Below, piece after piece: positions 1 to 13,300 of a stretch of DNA of 64,000 nucleotides (positions within the stretch are counted from its first letter, which is position 1; every line of letters begins with the position of its first letter). The stretch covers positions 1,542,283 to 1,606,282 of the forward strand of contig NC_031771.1 of assembly GCF_001522545.3 (NCBI RefSeq). Reading direction: 5' to 3'. This DNA comes from Parus major (Eukaryota; Chordata; Aves; Passeriformes; Paridae). Under the pieces are notes generated by a model. It searched no databases and was not told the DNA's origin. It was given only the letters and a program-made list of their open reading frames with translations. The position numbers and the translations under genes are program-made.

Positions 1-400
1 GATGTCCCACCAAATGCCGATAAAATGTTCCTCGCCGTCCCCTCAGGCGTTTCGCGCCCTTTTTGCCCGTCGCGCGCTTCCCGCCGCTGCGTGAGGGGAC
101 CGGGAGCACCGGGGGGACAGGGGGCAAGGAGCGAGGAGGAAAACTCCCCGATGGGCGCTGCGAGGGGCTCTGCTGGCGCTGCAGCCGGCCCGGGGAGCCG
201 GGAGGAAGGTGAAGGTTGGCCGGCCCCTGAGCGGCTCCCGGCCCGGGGGCAGCAGGGCGAAGAACAAGGAGAAGGAGAAGAGGAAGGCTGTGGGGGCCGC
301 AGCCATGTCGGCCGGGGCGCACAGGTGTGAGCGGCGGTGCCACCGAGCCGTGAGGGGAGAGCCGGGACAAGCAGCAGGACCGGGTGAGTGGCGGATAATG
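1..400. promoter_or_regulatory. CpG-rich block upstream of MTHFD2L, owner unknown
   Basis: This stretch is very rich in G, C and CpG and stands apart from the AT-richer sequence at about 400-960. It looks like a CpG-island promoter or first exon. It contains an ATG in good context at 305 and a donor-like GGTGAGT at 383-388. On the minus strand an ATG at 306 opens a hydrophobic start. No known protein was recognised on either strand. It could be the 5' end of a gene running off the left edge, an alternative MTHFD2L leader, or promoter DNA only. The call rests on composition alone. Confidence 0.4.
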
Positions 401-960
401 GGGTGCTTTTATCTAGGGTATAATTTGATAAGAATAATATTTTAGAAAGGCCAAGCCATTAAAACCCAGCAGGCACACTCTCTGTGGAAGCACTTGAGCC
501 ACGTTCCTTTTGGAAACACCGAAGTGGTCAAAAAACTTTGCCAGGCCCATAGCAGAACGAGAAGTCTCGCTAAGTTGATGCACCTTTCCAAAGATTTTCC
601 TAACTTTATAAAGGAATTTTCCCACTGCCAGTAGGGTGGTGAGGGTGCTGTTATTATTTTGGCCTGCTTTTTATATGCTATTTCAGGTACTGTTTTGTTT
701 TCTGCTTCCGCTCTGCACGGACGATATTTTACTATAAAATCTGTCATTTAACGTGACAGAAGGCACCAATATGCAAGTTGCAAGCAATTCCACGAGACCT
801 CCCCCTCAGAAAAGACCAGGGTGTAGGGAATATATATGAGGGGCATGGATGCCTGTCTGTGGAGCTCTGTGTCTGCCCACTCCAAACTGCGACGGGAGCA
901 GCAGCTCACGGTAACCGAAGGCTACAGCCGAAGCCCGTATTTGCGGCATTGTTTGCCTGG
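400..960. other. Inter-island spacer without a recognised gene
   Basis: This is moderately AT-rich sequence between the two CpG-rich blocks. It contains a stop-free plus-strand stretch at about 446-628 preceded by TTTTAG. There is no ATG near its start and no protein family was recognised, so it is not called as a gene. Confidence 0.4.
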
Positions 961-1030
961 CTTCAGCCGTACCCTGCGGCTCGACGTCCCTGTCACGGCT
1001 CCGCCCGTGCCTCAGCGCCTCCCCTCCCTC

Positions 1031-1142
1031 AGGCCCGCCCTTCCCTCAGACCCGCCCTTCCCTCAGGCCCGCCCTTCCCTCAGGCCCGCCCTTCCCTCAG
1101 GCCCGCCCTTCCCTCAGGCCCGCCCTTCCCTCAGGCCCGCCC
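1031..1142 (+). repeat. 17-bp GC-box minisatellite
   Basis: Six head-to-tail copies of the unit AGGCCCGCCCTTCCCTC start at 1031, 1048, 1065, 1082, 1099 and 1116. A partial seventh copy starts at 1133. The only difference seen among the full copies is AGA for AGG at 1048. Each unit contains one CCGCCC, the reverse complement of the Sp1/KLF core GGGCGG. The array ends about 95 bp before the MTHFD2L start codon. Confidence 0.9.
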
Positions 1143-1235
1143 GCTCTGGCCGCGATCCCGGTGCCGGCGCTGCCCCCGCCTGCTCCCCTCGTCCATTGGT
1201 TGCGGCGGCGCTTCCGCCCGTGAGGACGCACAGAA

Positions 1236-1375
1236 ATGGCGGCGGCCGGCGCGGCTTTCTCCTTCTCCTCCGCCTCGTCCTCCTCTGCCGCGCTGCTGCG
1301 CCCGGGCTGGGTGCCCCTGAGGCGGTGGCGAGCCCTCGCTCGCAGCACCAGCAGCTCCCCTCGCAGCGCCGCCAG
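1236..1375 (+). CDS. MTHFD2L: MTHFD2L coding exon 1 (presequence)
   Basis: The ATG at 1236 has G at -3 and G at +4. The exon encodes residues 1-46 and two bases of codon 47, and ends at CCAG before GTACTT. It holds most of the mitochondrial targeting sequence. The frame stays open into the intron, so the end is set by the donor site and by continuity with exon 2. Confidence 0.93.
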
Positions 1376-4300
1376 GTACTTTGCGCCTATCGGATATTTT
1401 CCCTCTTTTCATTCACCTCCCTCTCCTCATCCTCCTCCTCCATTCTCGTACCCCTCATGGAGCGGCGGGTCCAATGGGCGCGGAACGCCTGGGAGATTAG
1501 ATCAGCGGGCTCGGGTGCCCCTCGATTGCCCTTCGGTGTGGATGCCCTCGGATCCCCGCTGAGCTCCGCGGTGCTTCCCGGCGAAACGGGGAAGAGCGGG
1601 CGGTCAGCGGGCCGTGGCCCTGGCCTTGGTGATCCATCGGGGGTTTAAGCGGTGCTCTTTAAATTGAAGTGGCCTTTGTGATGTGACCTTTCTGCCCCCT
1701 CGCAGAGGGGCATCTGTGAGTACACCTTGGCTTGCTCCTGCTACCTTAAAGAGCCTGTCCGTGGATTTATACGGAATTACTGTATATATTCATCATTTGG
1801 TGGCAAACAGGGCATGCTTTGGTGCAGTGGGGATCAGTGTCCTGACAGTAATCGCCCTCTGTGTCTAATTTATTGCATTGAGTGTAAAAGGATTCTGGTT
1901 TTGCAGCACTGCAGCTCTGGGCTCTTGCCTGGGTGTGCATGGGAGTGTCTCTCTGAGCTCCTGTTTGTGAACCTTTTCTTTTGTATGTCGTTGTATTAAG
2001 ACCTGGCTGGAAGCTGACTTAAGAGATTCAGCAGGTCACAAGTGCCAATGCTGAAAGCACTGTGATTTCAAGAATAAAAAGATGAGTGAACTGAACAGCC
2101 ATTGAAATAAACATCTGCCCCCTTGGATGTTCTGTGCATTGAGAATTGTTTCTGCCAGTTTTGGGAGAAACAGCTGTCTTTCTGCACCAGTGCTTGTCCT
2201 ACTTCTGTTCTGCACTGCTAGTAACTGTTTTTTCCAGTTCTACAAAGCCTAGATGTTCCTGCACTAATAAATTTCTACAGGTTTTTATGAGGTGTGGGAC
2301 ATGTTGTGATGCTCGATATTAGCTCAGGCTTTTAGAGTACAAATCGATCTAAAATAGCAGTGCAGATCTTTGTTTCTGTCACGCCCTGCGAGCCACAAGA
2401 TTCATAAACAATAAGAATTTTCTGTTTTAAATCCATGCTGGGTTCAGAGTAACAGCATCCATGGGTGGGATAACAGCGGGACAGGATGGTGTAGGAACAT
2501 AGATTAAGTGTGTCATTTAATTTGGTTATGAAATCTGTCACAAATCTGTCATTAAACCTGTCATTGACCAGCACCTGGTCAATGTTTTAGTGTGTATAAA
2601 ATTTACAATAATAAAAATTCATGACTTGGTTTCAATGTCTTGAATAGCCTACTGCAGTGTAAGCTTTCTGTACAGGTGATGCTTTATTTGTTCATGCAGT
2701 TCTTGTATGATATTTCCATCAAAGGACTTGGACTATTTAGGTCCTAAACCTAAGAAGCATCAACATATTTCATTATTTTCTATTTTTATGTTTTACAAAT
2801 GCAAGAAATGCTATTTCCTGACTTCCTTCCCAGCAGCTATGAAATAAGAGAAAAATATCGTTGAGGCTTGGACAAAAAATGGTGTAAATAGTCCTATGTT
2901 AAATCAATTTTTAAGGAAATTAGAAGAGGCAAGGGGGTAACTTTCCTTAAATCAGTAAAACTTAAGGGCATAAGGTGTCTCCTTCCTGGTGAAATTTTAG
3001 ACCTCAATATTGTCTAATTTTTTATCTCTATAGTGACGAAGCAACCGTTATCTCAGGGACCAAGCTTGCTCACCAGGTTTTGAAAGAGGTCCGAAGGGAT
3101 GTGGAGTCGTGGATATCTGCTGGGAACCAGAGGCCTCACCTCACTGTCATCTTAGTAGGAGACAATCCAGCCAGTCACATCTATGTCAGGAACAAGATAA
3201 AAGCAGCTGCAGCCGTGGGTATGTCATATAAGTGTTCCTTGGGCAAGGGCAAGATACTCTTATTTAAAAAGATAAAACTAAAGCAGGAGGAATTTCCTTA
3301 GTGTGCTAATTAAATTTTGTACCAATGTCTTCCATGTTTTCTCTGATGGACCTCAGGAATTGCATGGATGTATGAGGAAGGTAGTTTTAGTGTGATTTGG
3401 GTGGGAGCCATAAATTTCATTTTGCGTCTTTAAATAGTGTTTGGAAGCAGATGTTAAGAATCAGATTTTTGGACTAAAGGACTAAGCTGCACAACCCTCA
3501 GTTTCCTTATTCTAACCTGTCTTCTTGTTGATTTTGGTTTTGTTTTTATCAGGCATTTCTAGTGAGATCATACTGAGGCCTAAAGACATTTCACAGGAGG
3601 AGCTCCTGGATATGACAGCCAAGCTCAACAAGGATTCAAGAGTTAGTGGTTTATTAGTTCAGCTGCCTCTCCCAGGTATGTGACATCTTTGTCCCACTCC
3701 TCATACACAGTCCATGTAAGAGCAAAGAGTTCAGTGGGTCTGGGCTGCAAGTGAACCTTGGACACACAACAAACTCTTGAAAGAGGACATGCATAATGAA
3801 AGGTTAGCTGAGATGTTAATTTGTTTTTTTTTTTTTTTTGTTGAATGTGCGATTCATTTTAAAGAAAAAAACAAATCCTGAGAATAATTTCATGTGTAAA
3901 ACTTGCCTTTTTTAATGATCAACCAGGGTGGTGTTTCAAGGCATTTCACAGAATTTATCCAGTGTAATCATCTTTATTTTTTTATCATGTTGCACTGGTT
4001 TGCCTGGGGTTTCATGCTTTCATCCCCTATATCATGAAAAATTGTGCCATGTAGCAGATGTTGCCGTAGCATTTCTCATAGTGATTCCAGGTTTTGCCTT
4101 AAACATTTGTTTATGCTTTCTTTGTTGGCCCTGAAGTTCCAGGTGGACTTTGTGCAAAGGCCCTAAAAAGCCTTGACTAAATTTTTTTGGTTTTTTATTT
4201 ACCTTCTCCTAATTTGTAATAAAGTTTCACTGAAGTATCTCCGGGAAGTAGCTGGCAAGGTGGTATTTTTTGCAAAAAAAAACAAACAACTGAACTGAAA

Positions 4301-7300
4301 CTCTTTATCTGTAAAAGAGCAAAAATGGGGCAGGTGCTGGGAGTTATGGAGGAAAAAATGCTTTGGCTGCACTTGTAATAATTTGCAATAAACAGTAGTG
4401 GTTGTGATGAGGAGGGTTTGTGCTTGGTGTTAGGTGGAAGTAAACGGGCCATGTACTGAGATGGATTTGCCACAAGGTGGGAGTACAGCACAGGTAAGGA
4501 GCCACATCCTGACCTTGAAGGCAGGAGCTGAGGGAATGTGGTCACTTCCCTTGGAGCAGACATCTCTGGGATGAGCAGTGGCAGGTGGTGTAATCAACAA
4601 AGGTTCATTACAGCCATGAGAACTCGGGAAGGTGGAGCACTGGCAGCCTAGGGATGGAGATCTGATGCCTCTAGCAAGGGGTGCAGGCTTGTGCACTGGA
4701 CTCCCAGTCCAGTGCTGTGTTCCCAAAAATGGGAGGTGTCAGGTGTCTTAGTGGTGAGGGTACCCTGGGAAATGGTTAGGTACCGCTTGCAGAAGTGCAT
4801 TTTGTGTTTATGAGGAGGATGTCGGGTCACTGCAGTCTGCTCTCCAGCTGTCTGCTTTCACCAGAGCACAGTTCACAGCTTCTTGTGGTTTTGAAATGTG
4901 GTGGGTTTAAACCTGGTCCATGTGAGAAAAGAAAAAAAGCCTGAAGATAATTCTGGCTGTGTCAGTGGAAGTGTTTGATGCTTCTGCTCTGAAATGCTGA
5001 AGTCCTTCAATAAGGGTCAGTCCTAAAATTGAAGATTGTTGTCCAGAACTCTGTCACATCTGTCACAATAAGTACTTGAAGACTAATTATCCTCCATGCC
5101 ACCTGTCAGACAGGCATGGCTGTTGTTTGTTAGGAAAAGCCCCAGAACAATTTAATCAATAACAGAAGTTTGTCAAAATTGCAGTATAGTCTGTGTAGTA
5201 AAGTTAAATGTGCAATTTATCATGAATTGGAAATGTTCAGCAAGTTCTTTCCATAACAGATGTCAAATATAACTCAGATAACAATTATTTATTTCTTTCC
5301 TCCAAGGACCTTAATAAACTAAGGGCCCAAAAGCTAAGTTAGCTCATTTTCCTTTTTTTTTTTTATTTGCCTTGTAATGGAAGGAGGCAAAGCCTAGAAG
5401 TAGTGAAAACTTCATCAGTGGAGGCTGCTTATCCCAAAATTGAGGTTGTTGTGTCAGTTTGGGGCTTTTTTGCAGCACACCACACAAGGTGTGGCTTTTG
5501 ATCAACATTGGGTTAAAAATGGGACCCAATGTTAATAGCTTAGTTCCGTTGCACTGTTGTGAGCTGGGCCAGCTTAACTTGGAGCAGTGTCATCTTTACC
5601 TGGGGAGAGCAGCTTTTCTGTGCACCTTTTGAGTGCATTACTTGTGACAGCTCTGTGGAGACTCTCCCGTATCCTAGTTTGAATTGCCCGAAATGTTAAT
5701 GTTTGAAATGTTAATCTATTTGAGACAGAAGGTGAAAATCCATACAGTGCTTTTTTCCAAATGCCTTTTGTGCTATGTTGTTGTTTTCATTAGTCTTCCC
5801 TTTTGAAAAGCAGTCTTCATTTTTCATGTGCCAGCACCGGAGGCAGTTGTTGTGTAAACAGGAGATGGTCTGTGTGCGAACGCTCGGCAAGTGATGCCCG
5901 GTGTTGTCCTGCAAGTCGAGCTAACAAGGGAGAGGAGGTGCAGAGAGGAACTTGGCCTGGAGAGTGGCTTGGAACGACAGCAAGGAAATTTGTATGGGTA
6001 TCAGATGATGTTTTATGAGACTGACAATAAGATAATGAAGGGATTATTTTGTTCCTCTGGAAATCGAGAAGTGATGTGGGAGCAAACCAGGAAAAGGCAT
6101 TTCTTGGAGCCAAGAGAATCTGCTCATTAAATAACACTGTGGCTGTCTCTGCAGTTGGGTTGGTTGGTTTGGGGTGGCCTGCCCGGGACAGTGTTTTGAA
6201 AGCTTCCCTGAAGGAGAAGGAAAGTGTCCACATCCTCTTCCCAGGCCCACAGCTCACTTGTCTCCAGCTGTGCAGCTGCATTTCTTCCCAGTACTGTAAA
6301 CCCTGTTCTGGAATTCTGCAAGTCAGTTTTGAGTGTGGAAAATACCCTTGTACGGCATGAGTTATTTATTTTTTTCCTTTTACATAATTGTGTCTATTAT
6401 CTGTCTGTTTCTGGGAAGCTAAAGACAGACAGTGTGGAGGAGGTGTTTTTCAGAGCAGTCCTCTCCTCATCCCAGGCACAAGGAAAAGCATGGATGCCAA
6501 GTTTGTGTTGCATGAACAACTGACTTGCCTAAGGGTAACAAGTCGTCTTTTGCAAAAGCCATTTAATAGGTTACTCCACATTTCTTGTTTTGTTGGTTTT
6601 TTGTTTGTTTTTCTTTAATCCCCAAGTTTACATAAAAACAAGGTTATGGCTGCTTTCAGTCTCTGTGGGGCAAGTTTCAGTTCTTTCATCAATGTATTTA
6701 ATATCTTAATTTCTGAAGTCTTTTCTCATTAGGATTCTGAAGGAAACTTCCTCTCATTGAAAAATGGAGAATCAAATTGTAAATGATAGCAGCCTGGTTT
6801 AACTTGAGGGTTTTTTTAATTGGAAATCTTTTAACTGGAGATTGCCATGGTTTAAAGTTTATTACATGCTTATCTTTTAATTATCTAGCTCCTTTTAAAG
6901 CAAAACCGCAAAATCCTACTGAATTAGAACATCCTGTTTGTGTCTCTAAAATATTTTACTGGCAACATCTGAATTTCTTTGTTGATACTCAGTTTGCTTT
7001 TTGGGCCAGTATGGGATGTTCTGTGGAGCTGTTCCTCGGGGGTGTTTGGCACTGCAGGTTTACACTTGGGCTTGTAACTCTGCACAGAGGGGTCTGGCAA
7101 ACACACATTTTTTCATAATCAGTACTAAAGTTTATGCAGTATAAGCTTTAAGCAGTTGTAGAACTCTCCCATATCATTAGTGCACATGAAAAATGCTCAC
7201 TCTGGATAGATATGAATATGAAATTAGGTGCAGGCAATGCCATTTCAGCCATATTCAGTGTTTTGAGATCACCAATATCAAGGAGTTTTGTGTATTCTCA

Positions 7301-10300
7301 GTTTTCTAATGAAGCAGGATATGTTTTGGTCCTTCTGATCAACAGTTGACTAAAAAAGTAGTATTGTTAGAAAAGGAAGGCTAGACCTGCCAAGTTATTT
7401 CAGCTTGAGATTTCCATGAATTTGTTTGAAAATTAGCTCATGTATGCTCTGTGGGCTTAGAAACCAGAAAAATGCATATAACTGTTCTCCGGTGGTTTGT
7501 TGGGGTTTTTGAGCTGCTTCATATTTAAGACTTCCAGATTGCAGAAGTGACTCTGATGTGACTTGCTTGAACATTTCTTCTTATAATTACTGTACTCATT
7601 CTCAGCTGAGTTCTGGGCTCTCATGTTTAGACAGAATCTGTTGTATTAGCACTGTGACAAATGCCTTAACCTAATTTTCAGTAAACTGCTTGAAAAGGTG
7701 GAAGTGCCTTTAGGGGGAGTGGAGCTTGTTCAATCAAGGGCAGTGATTAATTACCCTGGCTGTTAATTACTGGGCTGTGTGCTGGTGCGTGTAATGACTC
7801 TGTTGGTATTGATGGCACCTGGCAAGTGCAGGAGCTGTAGCTGAGAGCTGTGTGCCCCCTAGATCACATCGATGAGCGGACGGTCTGTAACGCCATCGCC
7901 CCTGAAAAGGACGTGGATGGCTTCCACATCATCAATGTTGGACGTCTGTGTCTGGACCAGCCTTCCATAATCCCTGCCACCGCTGCTGCCGTCTGGGAAA
8001 TCATAAAACGGACGGGTAAGGGACTCACCTGACCTCAGACTCCTTTTGTCCCTTTTTTTTTGTCCTTTAGGTTATCCCTAAATGCTTTGGGCTGATGGAA
8101 GAGCAATCGTTTAGGGTAATAATCTGAATAATAATGAGCTGCCAACTAGATGGGCTCTTGTGCCATCAGCAGGACTACTAATCAAGTGTAGACAGTAGTA
8201 CTTGCTGGAACACTTCAGTAACTTTCTGAATTTTATAGTTTTGTGGGGAATTTTCTGTGCTGTTCTTGGCGCCATGATTATTGTCAAATAGGAGATTTGA
8301 ATGCGTAAGATCTTGTGGAGAAGGGGCGAAAAACAAAATCGGAAAATGGGAGCACTTAATTCAGTACTGAAAGGGGGAAAATGCGTATGTATTCAGTATT
8401 TGTAATATTTTATGTAGAACATTCATGTTCTTATTGGTAGACATAAGTGTTTCCCTTTGTGGCTGGAGGAGGGAAATTAAGTCCTTGCTAAGGATGATTC
8501 AGATAACCTGAATGAGCTGTCAGTTTTCTTTCTCCAAGGTTAAAGCTGAAAGTTGTTTTGTGGATTCATCCCTCAAACTCTGCCTTGTGGGTTTTCAAGT
8601 CGTGTTGATGTCAGCAGACCATAACAACAAATAATTCTGTCATGAGGGTTGAGAAGAAGGGTTTAGGTGTATCAAAACAGTGGAATGTAACTTTTTAATT
8701 ATTTTTTTCCTACAAGGAATACAAACATTTGGAAAAAATGTTCTTGTAGCTGGAAGATCTAAAAATGTTGGAATGCCTATTTCAATGCTTTTACACACCG
8801 ATGGAGAGCATGAAAGGCCTGGAGGTAAGTCCAGGAATATTGTCTCAGTGTTTCCATTTGTGAAGTCCTGAAAATAAAGCTGATTAGAGGACTCAGATTA
8901 AAGAGAAAGCTTTCCCACTTCTGTCAATACTTGCAACCAGACCAAGAAAATAAATTTTCTCAGGAGAGCAGCTTCTGGACCTGACTTTTCTGGTATGAAG
9001 TCATTGCTTCCTCCTCCATTTGAAACAGCTATCATTCACCTGGTCCTCGAGGGTGATGCTTGCAGTGAGGCCTTGAGGAGCTGCAGAGGGTCCTGTGATG
9101 TTTATTATACAGCCTCATCCTCATGCCTGTTCAGTATTGAGTTCACACCTCCTACATATGTGAGCACACACACACATGTGTACCTAAACATGCATACAGA
9201 GCCATGTGTGAATAACAATAAGGTGTGCCATGACCCATGTGTTGTGCCAGTGAGTGTTGCCTGTGAAAGTACAGGAATGACCAGCCCAGGAACTTGTCAG
9301 CGTGAGCTCTCTGATTTGCTTTCTGCAGTGCACTTTATATCCCCCTGGAAACTGGGAGTTGTGGTGGAAATAGTTTTAAGTAATTCTAATTACACAAGCC
9401 TACATGTGCTGCTATAATTGTGCTGTAGAAACGAAAACAAATATAATTTAGATAGAATGCTGCCCTTTTGCAACTTCATTTTGATGTTAGAAACTGCCAC
9501 GGTGGTGTGCATGAATGAGGTAAACATGGATATTTAATCCCAGGCCTATTTAATTGGAGCAGAGTGAAATCTGTTATTAGTATAATAAAACACTAAAAGC
9601 TTTATACTAATCACAGAGTTGGTTTTTCCATTCAGCCTCTGTGGGAAAGTTACTATTTGGAACTTCTCTCAGTACTTGAATTGTAATTACCATTGGTGCA
9701 TAGTTCTGGTCTCATCCTCATTCCCACGAAAATTAGTGGCATTTTTTGCCATTTGCTGCAAATACTGGGTGACATTTGTTACTGGCGGTGCAGCTGATGT
9801 TTGAAGTGGGCTTGGTGCAACACAAAGCCACGTTACGAGCTACTTACAGGTTTCCCACCTGGAAATGAGGAGACCTGGTGACCTGCAATGCTTTCAGCAG
9901 CTTGTTGCAAAACCCTCAGCAGCTGCATGGGCAGTTTTTGGCTGTACCTAAATACTGCTTCCAGCTTTTGAGTTGATTGGATCCACGGCTCAGCTTTCTT
10001 GGCTCATGTCCTGGGTTTCTAGTTCCTGTTTGACTGTCTGGTGGTGCAGCTCGTTTTGGGGGCCCGTCCATGCGGGTTGTTTCGGTGCTTCATGGTCTTC
10101 TGCCATTGTTCTGGTTCCTGACATGTCAGATGACTTCCCTGGCAACCCTGCATTGCCAGTGGTTCTAAGTATGTCACACATTTTTTGTAGGGACAGGAGA
10201 ATGTTCAGGTAGTCCCTTACTGACACTGGAGTCTAGGTACAGGAAGAGTGAACTCCTCCAAGTTATCTTAAGATAACTAATCTGAAGAAATGGATTTAAT

Positions 10301-13300
10301 TCTCAAGTAGTTTTCTAGTTTTCCAGTCTGCTAAGTGTTGGCACACAGTATAAAGCAGCTGGCAATGAGAAAACAAAGGAACAAGTACTTCTCTGATAAT
10401 GAGCTGGCATTGAGTGTGTGGCTATATGCTGTGTACATGATGATAAATACTTCTGTATTTGGGCATATTTGGTGGAGTTTTCTTCCCTGACTGACAGATT
10501 GGGCTCTCCTTGAAGATCTGGTTCTTCTTCTGTGCTTGGGTTCAATTTCTGCTTCTGCTGTGAGCAGCAAGAGATGGGCCTGGGTGGCATGTGGAAAGGA
10601 AGGCAGGCCAGGCCATGGTTTCAGATTTTTTTTTTTTTTTAATCTTTTTAAACTCAGGAGGATAGGGACCAGAGAAGACCTATAATGAAGTGCTGAAAAA
10701 TAACTTTCTCAGGTTATCAGTCAAGAAAGAGTTTTTTCAGCAACTGGGCTGACTTGATTAAGTATTTTTTATTGAGAAGTGATGCAAGGGGTGTGGGTAT
10801 GATACTATTTTTTATTTCTTATTTTGTTGTAGGTTTCGGTTGGCTTTCTTTATAGATTATGAGTAAAAATTAAAAGTTGGGGGCTGTCTTCATTTGTGAT
10901 GTTTCATATGTAGGTACACTCATGTCCTGCAGGTGGCAATATCTGATCAGATGGAAAAGCTATGTCAACCCCTTCCAAAATAAATAATGTTCTGTGTAGG
11001 CAGGTCAAGAGACTATCTCTGTTTTATAAGCTAGGGAACTGACTTGGGAGTATCATGTGGGATCTTAATTGTAAAATATATTCCTCTTCTTTCAGCAGAA
11101 GTAGCAGTGTAAAAATAGTTGTTTATTTTCTGTTTGGGCATGATCACAAATAAATGGAAAACTTCCCCTTTCTGAGGTGTCTGTAAGCTTCTGGACTGCT
11201 ATTCTCAAGGTAGGGGCTTTTTTTTTTTTTCCTTTTTTTTCTCCTTTCCTTTTTGATAATAAAAGCAGTTACTTGGTTTCAGGAGCTGACTACAGACACG
11301 TTCCTCACTAAAATCTTAGGGGAAAATTTTATTCCTCAGAGATGACCTTGTAACTTTGGATTTTATCCATTGGTTTTTCTCAGCCTTAGTGGTGAGTAAT
11401 GATCGTGATTTTGGGCAAGACATACTTCTTTTGCTTAAAGCAGGAATCAGAATAGACTCTATTTTTTTCAAGCCCGTGCTTCTCTTTTTTCATTACCTGC
11501 AAGTGTCTTGATCTGCTTGTCTTTGGGAGATGGTGTGCGCTGCAGAGCCTGAGGAGGAGGGATAAAAGGGGAGGGGAAAGAGCAGAGAAGCCAGAGCACA
11601 GAAAAGTTGAAGATCAGATGCCTGAGAGAGTTAATAAGATGAGAGGCACGGATTAGATCAGTCAGACACGTTCCAGAGGGAGCAGATGTGATGGTAATGT
11701 CTGAGAAGGCAAAAGGTTTTAGATGAATTGTGAGTAACGTGGCCTTGGGTGTCTGTGAGGAGTGGAAGGCAGTGATGGGGGTAAGTAGCACCTGAACACT
11801 GTGCAGTACAAATAATTGCAGAGAGGGTTGGGAGGAGTCTTCTTCTGAGAGCTGTTCACTTTGCTGCTTGCTTGGGCAGTCCTCGAGGGAGTACCTCACC
11901 TGCTGTTGGATGCAGTAGGAGACTTCAGACCCTCTCCTTGTGACTGTTTGTGTTTGGGTCTCTCCCCAGTATCTCAAACAAACAGCACAAGGGTTTTTTT
12001 CCTGTGTTACTGGGAGGGTGTATTTGTAGCTCTTGCCAAGAAATGTGGGTGTCCACAGGAGCAGAAGGATGTGTGCTTCTTGTGCTTCTGCTGGTGTATT
12101 GAAGCTTTTGTGTGTGGCAAACAACTGAGCCTTGTGGTACCCTGTACAAATTTGCCTTGATAAAGCAGACACTGCTTCTGAGCTGGGTTTGCTTTGTGGA
12201 GTTCCACTCAACCTAACGAAGCCATGGAAGGGCTTCCCTTCCCATGGAGGGGAATTCAGTCCCCAGTGTAAAAATTAATTCATCCTGGAAGAATTTTTAA
12301 GAACAAGTGGTTTTTTTGTATATGTGAGCAGTAAGTGTTGTGAGTGTTCTGCCTATGCTGATTTAAAAGTCACATCCCAAGACAAATCTGATCATCTGTA
12401 CTGTTGTTACTGTACCAAAGTAAGTAATTTGTGCCTGAGAGTAAATGCTGTACTTTTTTGTAGCATTCTATATCTGACAGTTAATTGTTTTTCTCTTCCA
12501 TTTCAGGTGATGCTACAGTGACCATTACTCACAGGTACACCCCAAAAGAGCAGCTCAAGATCCATACGCAGCTCGCTGACATAGTAATAGTTGCTGCAGG
12601 TAATGCAGGTTGTTGTTAATACTCCAACTGCAGCATTTCAGACCCAAAACAAGGACTTTGCAGTCTGTAGCACTGGCTGTTTCACTGAATAATCGGTGCT
12701 CGTGCTCACTGAGGCTGTTGCAGTGGGTAGGATTTCTCCTTGCAGGAAGGCCAAGTGATTTGGCTCTTTGTTCTTGCCCTTCACACTTGCAGACTCATAA
12801 ACTGTTTCTCGTCACATGCGACACCTTTCCCTTAGGGAGACTTCAGAGTGAACTCAAGATTGGGAACCAGTCAGTGCATAGTTTATACAGGTATAATTAT
12901 GCAAATTAAAACATTCTCTGTGCCATGGAAAAATCATGAGTCATTTAAATTTTGACAGGAGGGTTTCTTTAAATCAGCTGGAGGCTGCATTCATAAAACC
13001 ACAGTATCATTCCCCTGCTGTTAGAATTAAGGCCAACCTTGCCAAATTAACCAGAGGTTTGGGTAACCTATGCTATTAATGCCTGGATTTTTTTCTTTTA
13101 CAATTACCATGTCAAGAGAAAGAGAAGGGTAATTGCCTAAAGGAAGGGGACTGAAAGATCAGGGTCTGTACTCTTAAGGCTGCAAAAACTGAAATACTTA
13201 ACTAATTTGTCCCTAATTTAACTAATTTGTCCCAAATTTAACTAATCTGTCCCAAAGAAGCAAGCGGAACTCTGCTTCTATGCAGCCTTTGTTATTTGTT

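Larger units (their letters stand above)
960..1640 (+). promoter_or_regulatory. MTHFD2L: MTHFD2L CpG-island promoter
   Basis: GC- and CpG-dense sequence surrounds coding exon 1 of MTHFD2L. The upstream part is packed with CCGCCC (GC-box, Sp1/KLF type) motifs, many supplied by a tandem repeat at 1031-1142. An inverted CCAAT box (ATTGG) lies at 1195-1199. No TATA box was seen, which suits a broad housekeeping-type CpG-island promoter. The transcription start is inferred to lie between about 1140 and 1235. Confidence 0.7.

Noticed and set aside
43..306. Minus-strand frame with a hydrophobic, signal-peptide-like start
   Set aside because: The frame is the complement of GC-rich, lysine/arginine-type codons, which automatically yields Leu/Phe/Pro text. 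There is no other support.
305..628. A two-exon small gene joining 305-383 to 450-628 in frame
   Set aside because: The frame can be joined, but the implied intron would be only 66 bp, the acceptor AAAG is poor and the product resembles no known protein. It is kept only as an unassigned region.
1031..1142. Direct repeats resembling a CRISPR array
   Set aside because: The 17-bp units are contiguous without unique spacers and lie in a vertebrate promoter. They form a minisatellite.
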